From Warburgia ugandensis (taxonomy: Eukaryota > Streptophyta > Magnoliopsida > Canellales > Canellaceae): 64,000 nucleotides of DNA. Under the pieces are notes generated by a model, which saw only the letters and a list, made by a program, of their open reading frames with translations, was not told where the DNA came from and searched no databases. The DNA lies in NCBI GenBank assembly GCA_035236585.1, contig CP141138.1:25307437-25371436 (forward strand), in the 5' to 3' direction. This document shows, in pieces, positions 11,324 through 21,242 of this stretch; the first letter of the stretch is position 1, and each line of letters starts with the position of its first letter. A program made the translations under genes and the position numbers.

Positions 11324-13135
11324 TGTTGATGTTTAACCGCAAGTGCAAGGGCTATTGTAGTGTAGCTTATGCAAGTATGGGTTGATCCCATGAGGACTGT
11401 GATTTAAAAAGTAGGAATTTTAATAAAATTTAATTATCTAAAATTAAAAATAAATCACTCAAAATTACTGAAATTATTGAAATCATAATCAAGGATCATA
11501 TCTAACAAAAATACAGAAGTTTCAGTTTCTAAAGAAAACAAACAAAATCAAATAACAAGAAAAAATTACTTCCCTAGATCAATCACTATCAAAATCTTCA
11601 AGTATGATATTTTGATATATGATCAGCCTTCATATATGTCTTCATCACGTCCTTGATTAGAGATCCACCAGTCAGATTTGTCAGATTCATCAAAATCAAA
11701 GGGATCTAGGCTAATTTGTAATTTCAAGATTTGGATGGCTCAGATTGATTTCTGAGTTTCAGATAGAAGATTAGAAATGTTAATTAGACCTAGGGATGTC
11801 CTAAGAATAAAATTGTAAAATAAATTTGAAATCCACTGAGAAATAAAGGAGCAATTGAAGATTTGTTTTGATTAAGGCTAACCCATTGATGGGTTAAGCC
11901 TTAATTGATCTGGTAGAGATTAGGCAATTCCTGGATAAGAAAAATGCGGATAAAACATAATGGGAATAAAACAGGACAAAGACGAAATTTCTAAAAAAGG
12001 ACAGAAATGGAATTGATTTTTAAGACAAGAGGGCAAAATCAGAATTAAACAAGATTTCTGGTTTTTAAGAAAAAACTAGACCAAAACCCGACAAGGAAGA
12101 GGCAGCCGGAGGAGGGAGAAGAGGGAGAGGGAAGAGAGGAGGAAGGAGGAGAGGAAGAGAAAGAGGGAAGAAGGAGGGAAACCCGTTTCAGGTTTCCTTC
12201 CCCGGGACGTCCAACGACTACGCCTGGGCCAGTCGGAGTAGAAAAGCGCGAGAGAGAGGGAGAGATGAAGTGTGCGTAGATAGAGGGAGTTGGAGACGTT
12301 GGTGTTAAGCGATGTCTGGCACGATGGAGGCAGAGGATGCCTGGTTGGCGGGCAGTGATGGTGAAGCCAATGCGGAGGAAAATCTGGCCGGTCCGATCGG
12401 TCTGGGCTTGCCGGGCATCAGAGAATAGTGACGGAGAAGGGGGTTTGTGCGTGTAGGAGATGGTGATAGGGAGATCACGAGAGAGAGAAGAGAAAGGAGG
12501 GGGCTTTTTTGCGTGAGAGAGAGAATGGAGAAGAGGAAGGTAATAGGACGTGAGGGAGTGGGAAAGGAAAGAATGAATAAGGAAGGAAAAGGAAAAGAAT
12601 AAGAAGGAAAAGAGGAAGAAAAGGAAGGAGAAGTGGGGGAAAGAAAGAGAGTAAGAGGGTTTGTGGGGTTTGCCTTTTGCTCCTTGCTAATTTGGGTACC
12701 CCTTTTGGAAATTCCTCCAAAATTGCCTTCTCCATGTTATTTCCATTTTGTCCATGATTTCCACATTAAGCTCAATTATTGTTTAGGAACTATTCCATCA
12801 ATTATTATTTAGGAACTATTCCATCCATCTTCATGGGTGATCTGGTCCATCCAATCTTCTGTAAGATGATCTACACCGTTAACTTTTAATCGTAGCCATC
12901 CATGTGTCTTTTGGTTGATCTGCAAAAGAAAAGACTAAATTAGAATCATCTGAACCGTACTTAGTCATTTAATGAGTTCTAATGATCATCTGACTGTTGA
13001 TTTTAAAAAATTAAGGTTTGGATGGTCAATTGGAGTTAAATTTAAAATCAAGCTAAGTTTTGCAAATATGAATAGTTAGATGATCTAATTGAACTCAAAA
13101 TTATGGGTATTTTGAGCAAAATTGAACACTTAACA
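11324..13135 (-). mobile_element. Solo LTR (1812 bp) of an Athila/Tat-lineage Ty3/gypsy element
   Basis: Ends are TGTTGA...TTAACA, flanked by the 5-bp duplication ATAAC (11319-11323 and 13136-13140). There is no internal coding region, so this is a solo LTR left by LTR-LTR recombination. Minus orientation is inferred because 11334-11385 resembles, in reverse, the U5 end of the Athila LTR at 48594-48650. A related LTR lies at 41982-44007 (shared GGGCTATTGTAGT block). The middle (12090-12660) is strongly purine-rich on the plus strand and gives shadow reading frames only. Confidence 0.85.
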
Positions 13136-13225
13136 ATAACTCTTTCTTTACTCATCCTCACCTCAACCACAACAACTAATGAGTTACTTACATAACTCTT
13201 TTTAAGCTCATCCTCAACTAAGATT
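13136..13225 (+). repeat. Minisatellite, right part after the solo LTR
   Basis: It continues the TAATGAGTTACTTACATAACTC units cut at 11323. Removing 11324-13135 and one ATAAC restores a continuous array. Confidence 0.8.
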
Positions 13226-13364
13226 CTTTATACTTTAAGGCTTAAGCAATAGCAATTATTCTATTTAATTGTGCACAACTGGCTACAGGCTACAGCCTGC
13301 CTAGTAGCCTGTAGTCTCCTACTATATCAATTATTCAATTTGCTAAATTGCTATATTTAAGAAC

Positions 13365-13600
13365 TACAAGACAGTTAATACAAAATCGTCCTTTATAACA
13401 TAATTATATAATAACCGTCCTCTATTTTGTATTACCATTGTTACTTATAGGACAGTTATTTGTAAACCGTCTTATGATTATTACTAAATATGGATTGTTA
13501 ATAAATAACTATCTCATATTTATCGTAATATAGGAGGGTTTTCGTAATGGTTCTATATTGTTTTGATGATAGAGGACTATTATGTTACACCCATCCTATA
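13365..13600. repeat. Palindromic repeat block C
   Basis: Several degenerate AGGAC.GTTA / TAACCGTCCT copies lie just upstream of the TNP1-Ulp1 gene. More divergent than blocks A and D. Confidence 0.75.
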
Positions 13601-13879
13601 TTTATCTTTCTTTTATACATCATGAACCTTTCTTTCTCCTACCATTCACTGTTTGACTTCACATTTCACATTTGTGCCTTAACCAAAGGAAATTCCTTAG
13701 AAGTCCAAGCTCCCAAACCAACCAAACCCTCTTCAACCAGAACCAGGGCGAAAACCAGAAGAGTGTCAATGAGAAGAAGAAGGAGGGAGGGAGAGAGAAA
13801 GAATGCTAGCTGATCAAGGGGAGAGAAGAACTAGAGAGTGAGAGAGCAAGGGAGAAGAGAAACTCAGAAATCGACCGTA

Positions 13880-16800
13880 ATGGAGGAAGGAGGTTCATCA
13901 AGTACCTAGTTCTGCTCTTAGAAACTCTATGTCGCCATTTCCTACCCTATTTTTGTTATGTAACACTCTTCATCTGCAATCTGCATGGTTGCAAGCTTAT
14001 ACAACTTCAATCTTCATCTACATGATCCATGATTGCATTTGATACGAGTTATTTCACTTACAGTTTTCAGTTTTCACTTTTCTAACTGTAATCATATCAA
14101 TTTTCATTTATGAAGCAAACATGGAACATGAAGAAGTAGAACTAGAACAAGAACATGAAGAAGTAGTACAAGAACACTTAGAAGAGGTAGAAGTAGAACA
14201 AGAACAATAGTTACAACACACAGAGGAAGAACAATCCAGGCTATCGAGCATATGTCCACCAGTAACACCACCTGTCAGTGTCAAGAGAAAGGCTAGGGGC
14301 CAACACAAATGGATCATATAAATAAGAGATCATCAAAGGGAATAAAAGAAACTGTACAGTCCAACTGGTAGGTGGTATTGCATATGCTTATGCTAGCTTC
14401 ATAAGTTGCACTGTTAGAAGACTTGTGCCAGTCTTAGTGACTAAGTAGAGACTTGTATTGCCAAAAGTCAAAGATGCAATATGGGAAATGGTCAAGGGAT
14501 GTAAATTCTTCCTACATAGTACATATAACATAGTATGTCCCTTATATATTTTATTTTTGTTTGCATATGATACACTAAGTCACTACTCACTAATCAGTAG
14601 TCACTAACCTGCAAGAAGCAAGCATTGCTAGGAGTTGGTGAACAATGGAGGAAATGGAAGAGTGAGCTGGCAAGGAAGTACATACTTCCAAATTCCAATG
14701 ATCTTTCTAGGCTTAACATGGTCTCTCAGTTGTATTCCTGCTTCATTGACCAGGAAGCATGGAATCAATTTGTACAGTACAGGCTATCTCCTGATTTTGA
14801 GGTAATCACAACTTCAACTGGCCAACCTAAATTTTAATTATTATATTTTATTGTATTTTGATTACATTACTTTGATGTCCAAGCAAGGTGTATAAAAGGA
14901 CAAAAGGCGCGTGCACAGAATCACATGTAGCACTACCTTTCAAGGGTTGGCTACACATGATTAGAGGCAGATGAAGTAAGTATATCATATGACATTTCAT
15001 TTTTCTAATCATAGTATATTTTTATTTTATTAACTCTAACTTAGTGTCTTTCTTAACAGCAAAAGAAAGCTGGGACAACAGAGCCCATTGACTGTGCTCT
15101 TCTATGAAGAATGACACATTCGAAAGGGCGTAACTCCCAGACCTTTATTAACGAGACAATTATAACAATTGCATCAAGAATTGTAAGTGGTTTAAGACTT
15201 TAAGTTTTATACTTTTACTTTATGTGCCTACTGCTTAGTTAACTAGTTTTATACTTTTATACTCTTGCATTATATAAATATTACATATATAATAGGGATT
15301 TGATCATGTTATAATCTTTACATGTACAGGAAGAGTTGACCCAAGAAAGTGCAACTACAGGGACTCTTAGCAGCACTATTGTAAAGGGGGACATCCTGTA
15401 TAGGGCAATGGGCAACAAGGATGAGCACCCTAGTAGGGTAAGGGGCCAAGGTCGTGGTGTTGTTCTTTCCAAGTTCTTCCCTAAACAAAAGGCTCATACA
15501 CTACAAGAATTGGAAGAATGGAAGAAGCAAACTGTTGTGAAAATATATAGCAAGGTCAAAGATCAATTGTTGAAGGAACTCCAGGGTGGCCGAAGAACCT
15601 CATGTCAAGATGTTGGCCCTCAAGCTCAACCTCAAGTTCAAGTTCAACCACCCCAACCTGACAATAGCTGCACTCCTAGTCCTCCATTAGATGAAGAGGT
15701 GGTAGAGCAAGTACTTGAAGGTGATGCCGCGATCAGTGAGGTATGTATATTGACATGTTTAGTTTTACAATGTTTAATTATTTAGTAACCTTTTCAATTT
15801 ACATCACAAATCATTATATATGTTATTTCTCAAATGAAGGTGGGTCAGTGCATATTGCAGCTACAAACATCTGAGAACTATGTGGCTGTGGCAACACTGT
15901 ATGAGGTTCGACCCATGACTTCTGTCACCTTGCATGGCAACTTGATGCCTCCACACACTAAGCACGTGTGCATTACTGCTGCCATTCAACCAGATGCTCC
16001 TCTTCCATTTCCAATACAAGGGGATGATATTGAAACTATTGGGGATGCAATTGGATATCATGTGAGTTGGCCAGAGGAACTTATCAAACCAATGATATCC
16101 AATTCCAAGGTACATATATTCTAAACTGTAGTCATGGAATCATTTTTTGCTACCTTTTTTAAGTCATCATAAATTGTTAATTGATTAATATTATCTACAA
16201 CATGTCGGATCACCAGAAGCAACACGAGGTGCATTTGAAGAGAACCTCCCCGCCAACAAATTCTGGCATAGATGTACTGGCAAGTGTAGCCCCTTCCCAG
16301 CCTTCCCAAGTATTCTGTAGTTCTATATATTTGCATAGTTGTATCATGTTATGTGTGGACTTGAACAATGCAACAACTAACAAGTTCAAAGCAGTTGTTA
16401 GGTGCCCACAAGCTCATTGTAAACATTTATTAGGTGCCCATAAGCTCAAAAAGTTTTGTTGCTTTATTCTAGGTTATAATTTATGATCTTAGATTCTTAC
16501 TTGAAGTAATGATTAGAGATCAAAAAGTTTTATTATCTTATCCTAAGTTAGAACTTGAAATCTTACTTGAAGTAATGATTAGAGGTGTTTTATGGAATTC
16601 ATGTGTTTCTTTTAACTTTCATCATCAAGACCTTATCACAATATATGATAAAATATTAAAATTTGATCTCACTGTCTCTCTTCTTTTATATATGCTAGTA
16701 TACCAGTATTTGTTGCATATATTCATTACTAATTTTTTGAATTGTTACATCTACAGAATAAGGATCAAGTGGAGGTTCCATCTAACACACCTCCATTCCT

Positions 16801-18011
16801 AAGGGTAATGTACAGATTAGACAATGAAGATAAGGAAATGAGCCTCATAAGGATAGAGGCAGGTGTGCTTGCAGATGATGTGGTTGAGGTTCCACTCTTT
16901 AAGGAAGACCTCTTAGCCATATGTAATATGGCTCAATTGGAATACATGCACATCGTAGTCTATATAGGGTATGTCATTGTGTAACTACTCTATAATTTAG
17001 AGTTAGACTATTACAAATCAAAGTAACAGTACTTACTTTTTTAATAACACTTGATAATTATTTGACATTAACCCAAATTCATAATGCCGGTATTTGCATG
17101 ATAAGTTGTAAAGATTAAAGGTCAAGGACATTTACAAGTTCCTTGACCCTTCTCTTGTCTTTTGATTGGACTATTTGCCCATGGACAAACAAAGTAAAGA
17201 TATCATTCCTGGGCTCATAGGTTGTACGAAGGGGCAAGCCTTACTGATTCTCTACAATAGTAGGTACATTGTAACATATGTTGCTAAATTATGCCATTTC
17301 AATTTCATAATTCATACACATGAATATCTATATCAATTGATATTTGAGAACATACAATTGAATTATTATTTTTATAGGTCCCATTGGATGCTACTAGCTT
17401 TGGATGTGCATGGTGGCCATGCAATTTTTTTCGATTCGTGTGGAGCGCACATTCAGGAACACCTGATGAAAATTATAAACAAGTAAGTCTTTATTATTCC
17501 TTTCATTATAATATAATTACTCTACTCACCTGATAAGTGGCAACTATCATAATATTCATAATCTAATACTTTTCAATTATATGTGTGTAGTGCATGGCAT
17601 AAATGGGCTGAGCGGGAAGGTATTGACCACCTAGCAAAACTCAACAAGAAGAAGGCCAAGGTAAGGTTTACTAATTACTGCTCTTTAGACTCTTTACTAT
17701 AATTTTAAACCTCAACTTATTTGACATGATATTTGAACCTTTTCTATTGTCTTTGGTGACATTGGTCTGCAGTGCCCTAAACAAAAATATGATTGGGAGT
17801 GTGGATATTATGTTCTCAAATACATGAGAACCCTCATTCATAATGGAGTTATAATCTCACAATTGAGAAAGGCAAGACTTAATGACCAATTTTAGATTTT
17901 TGTTTTGTATATTTCCTGACTGAATCTAAGATTATATGTCTGAACTAAGTTATTATATATTTCTTGCAGGCAGATTAGGAAGCAAGAAGAGTTACTCCTA
18001 GTTGGATCTAG
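13880..18011 (+). pseudogene. TNP1/Transposase_24-like protein with C-terminal Ulp1 (C48) protease domain, broken
   Basis: A multi-exon gene. An acidic Glu/Gln-rich N-terminus (14120-14215) is followed by VKDAIWEMVKGCKF (about 14480), EQWRKWKSELARKYI and LSPDFE (14640-14800), KARAQNHM and YLSRVGYT (14905-14960) and MTHSKGRNSQTF (15110-15150). Then come GTLSSTIVKGDILYRAMG (15360-15412), a Gln/Pro linker, and VAVATLYE to GYHVSWPEELI (15880-16085). This order matches CACTA second-gene proteins. The Ulp1 domain follows: SHWMLLALDVHGGHAIFFD (17376-17440) and CPKQKYDWECGYYVLKYM (17773-17826), giving the His, Asp, Gln and Cys of a SUMO-type protease. Exon borders GT..AG are visible throughout. In-frame stops (for example TAG near 14209 and TGA near 15105) mark decay. 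The family may aid transposition; the protease target is unknown. Confidence 0.85.
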
Positions 18012-18689
18012 ACGATATTAGAATGGAATGGATGATCATATTATGAATTTTAATTTGTAGTTCACTAATGTAAATGAACGTATCAATCATGTATATACAT
18101 TTTACTCAAATATAATACAAAGATCATTTCATTTATATGGATGTGTTCTATTTTTCTTTTAATTAAAGTACAATGTTTCAATGTATGTGCTTTCTTTGTT
18201 TCAAACTTTCAATGATGGGATTGGGAAGTTGCTGTCTTGAACTAGACATATGATATATGGAAGTGGCTGTCCATTAAGAAGAGTGAATGTATCATGTACA
18301 GTATGGGCGATTGGGTGTGCTTTTATTTATTCAATTCAATGTGAATTGTATGGAGACATTAATTGTATAGAGAAGTTATAGAATGTTGGAAGTGAATGTG
18401 TACAATGATTATAAATATAGTAGGTTGAATGTGAATGTGTTATTTTGATCCATCAGTCCATTACTATGGACGTATTTCATTTTTTGTTTTGATTCAAATA
18501 TGTGTCAATGTATGTACAGTATGCTTGCTTTATTTCAAATTTTTAATGATAGGAGGTTGGTGTGTTCAAGGCTTCAAGCCTTCAAGAGTCAAGACAGGGT
18601 TTTGATATGTGAGGTTGTGCATATGGACTAATGGAGAGAGAGAATTGTGTGTGGAGTCACACAATGGACACGTTGACAGTAATATAGGT

Positions 18690-19075
18690 TATACATTTTA
18701 ACTAATATAGGACGGGTATTTAGTAACGATCTTATATCACTAATTAAATATAGGATGGTTAACAAATAACCGTCCTATAGAATCTTAAAATATAGGATGA
18801 TTACTTAATAACTATCCTATAGAACCCTAAAATATAGGATGGTTATTTAATAACATACAAATATAAGATGCCTACTTATCAACCGTCTTATAGAACATAT
18901 AAAAATATAGGACGGTTTTGTATTAACCGTCCTATAGCCTATAAGAACCTATATAAATATACAATTATAAAAGTAAAACCTTTAATAGGACAGTTACTTA
19001 TTAACCGTCCTATATAACGTACTGTCCTATATCAGTTCAAATATAGGACTGTTACTTAGAAACTATCCTATTTAG
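18690..19075. repeat. Palindromic repeat block D
   Basis: Dense ATATAGGACGGTT / AACCGTCCTATA pairs. Part of it (18822-19020) is a direct-orientation homologue of block A at the opposite end of the composite. Confidence 0.85.
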
Positions 19076-19429
19076 TGTAAGGTCACGTGTCATTCGGGTG
19101 AACTCAAAGTTTTACCTGGTCGCATGTCAGACAGGTCAACATGATAAGTCAACATTGATTGACCCAACATGACACGATTTTTGGCATGACACATGATAAG
19201 ACTCAACCCTAACCTGCTAAATCCATGTCGGGTTCAAGTCGTGTTATCATGTCGTGTCATATTTTGTCACCCCTAGTTGAGTATATGAGGCTTTTTCTTC
19301 GTGTACAAGTCGAGAATTACATAGGTAACCATTTGCATGCTCTTATAGATCTATCCACCTCCATCTGAAGAGGTGCCTAAATGTAAGAGTTATAGTCTTG
19401 GAATTGTGGAAGTGTAAGACAAAATAACT

Positions 19430-21044
19430 TCTGAATTTGAATTTTGAGGAATGCTAAGTTATATTGCTTATGTATATACTCCACAACGGCACTCCATTTT
19501 GGCCCCTAATTCTCATGAATGGATTGGATTAACTTGTTTTTTAGGGATAAGTACAAAAAAGGAATTGCAAAGAATGCTAATTGTGGACCATGATTTTCCC
19601 TTAAAACTTGATATTTTGAAATTCCCGTTTTTATATTTGTCTTCTCCATCTTTTACTAAAAAGCAGGTTAATCTAAACCAATCATAAGAATCAATGGCTA
19701 AAATTCAAATGTTATACTGAAGTATAGTATGTACACTGTGTATTATAGAATTCTTCTTGAAATTTAGCAATGGTGACAATTATGTTGATTGATCAAATTT
19801 ATTATTATTATTATTATTTTAACATTAAAGATTTATAAAATAAACTACCTAGAACCTACTATCCTAATGCTTAAATCTAGTAAAAATCTCCCAAACAAGG
19901 GAAAAGTGCATTCCAAACCTCTCCCAAAGCATAAGTAAGGAGAGGTGCCTTATTGTTTGTGACCAACTGCATTAGATGGCTTTTGGTTGGATTAAATAAT
20001 AGATAAATAAAGCAGGGTTATCTTACAAACACTACATATGCCCCGCTCTCAAAAATTTCCTTTTACACCACCTATTAGCACTGTGAGACTGGATACTTAA
20101 TAGAGGAATCATCAACTTAGGTGCACTTGTACATTGACCATGGCTTCCTAATTTCTTAATAATGAAGGGCTACTAATTAGATTCGTATAATCCACTGATA
20201 GGTACGCCGTTTCTTATCTTGCAATTATATTATTCATAAGCTATGTCCCAATGGACCACCTTTCTTCTATAATGAAAGAGGACAATCCAGCTGAGATTTT
20301 GTGGAATGGCTCCCTAGTAAAATAGAGCTATGGAGTACAATATAGGATTCATGCGGTGTAAAGAGTGCTCATGGAAAAATTGGCGATGTGATTGATCCAA
20401 GACAAAGATAGATACCTACATCTTTGGGCAGAATAGCCAGCTTTTCTGAAGGTATTCCAGTCTTGGAAGTCTGCTACCCCCATACCAAAAGTTGAAGACT
20501 CCATCTTCCTTCCATTGAATTCCTCCACGGAGAACACATATTGTCTCCTATCATTTCTCACATCAGCATTCCTCTCCAACAGCGAATTTTGTAGCTAAGC
20601 AAAATTCTCACAAGCTGATGTCAAAACTAAGATAATGTTTGTGAAGGAAATTAATCGAGATAATGTTTCTCCCAACATGAAGAAAGTCATTGCCATGTAG
20701 GCACACAACCGGTTTTACTGGAAGTCTGCCCCATTGATCCTGATATTGTTTTGATTAATTGATGTTGATATTGTTTTGATTAGATGATGACTGACCCTTG
20801 CTACACTAAGCCTTATTCAGGTCCTCTAGCAAAATGTTAATCATTGAACTTCTGTTTTCTGTAAACAGCAACTTGAATTTTTTTGGACATTTTTTGGCAC
20901 ATTCGTTTGGCATGAGGACACCATACCAGTCACCTTGATAGGATACAAGTTTAATTTGCGATGTATATCAGCACGTATATTTTCCTCTGTGATGGCTTAC
21001 GTAGAGCTTCACTGGTTTGTTGGACTATATCTTGCTGATTGGAT
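19430..21044. other. Intergenic stretch, no identified gene
   Basis: Tekay LTR homology fades near 19430. An (ATT)6 tract lies at 19799-19818. A 76-codon minus-strand frame at 20349-20579 has no family I recognise and no splice or promoter support. Confidence 0.45.
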
Positions 21045-21234
21045 GAAGGGGAGCTTTGGCACAACGGTTAAAGTTGTCGTCATGTGACCTTGAGGTCACG
21101 GATTCAAGGCGTGGAATCAGCTTCTTGCAGAATGCAAGGTAAGGCTGCCTACCATAGGCCCTTGTGGTCCGCCCCTTCCCCAGACCCCACATAGGCAGGA
21201 GCTTCATACACCCGGGCTGCCCTTTTTATCTATG
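21045..21234 (+). mobile_element. Full-length Au SINE
   Basis: The head has the tRNA-derived promoter (AGCTTTGGCACAACGGTTAA as A box, GAGGTCACGGATTCAAGGCG as B box), followed by the family body (CTTGTGGTCCGCCCCTTCCC) and the tail CGGGCTGCCCTTTTT. The flanks share GATTGGAT (21037-21044 and 21235-21242), a likely target duplication. Au SINEs are transcribed by RNA polymerase III and moved by LINE enzymes. Confidence 0.93.
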
Positions 21235-21242
21235 GATTGGAT

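Larger units (their letters stand above)
13361..19077 (+). mobile_element. Candidate nested CACTA element carrying the TNP1-Ulp1 gene
   Basis: The right side ends in TAGTG (19073-19077) followed by TAA. On the left, TAA (13358-13360) is followed by GAACTACAAGAC, close to the common CACTACAAGA start but with a changed first base and one extra base. The two ends share an ACTA..AG..AGTT pattern when inverted. Subterminal repeat blocks C and D and a TNP1-type gene fit CACTA biology. The weak left end and the same repeats outside this interval (blocks A and B) leave it uncertain. Confidence 0.45.
6658..19275. mobile_element. 12.6-kb hAT-ended composite DNA transposon with perfect 8-bp target duplication
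   Basis: The left end is TAGGCCTGGCAA and the reverse complement of the right end is TAGGGGTGACAA (9 of 12 identical). Both ends are flanked by the same 8 bp, GTTGAGTA (6650-6657 and 19276-19283). hAT transposases make 8-bp duplications, so the unit most likely inserted once into the Tekay 3' LTR. Subterminal DNA on both sides is packed with GTCGTGTC/GACACGAC motifs, common in plant hAT ends. Inside are a hAT transposase (minus), a TNP1-Ulp1 gene (plus), four palindromic repeat blocks, a minisatellite and a solo LTR. At 12,618 bp it is about three times the usual autonomous hAT length. A CACTA element nested inside is the main alternative for the right half. Confidence 0.85.

Noticed and set aside
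20349-20579. 76-codon minus-strand frame MERNADVRNDRR...
   Set aside because: Composition is protein-like but no family is recognised and no gene context exists; kept only as a mention in the intergenic entry.
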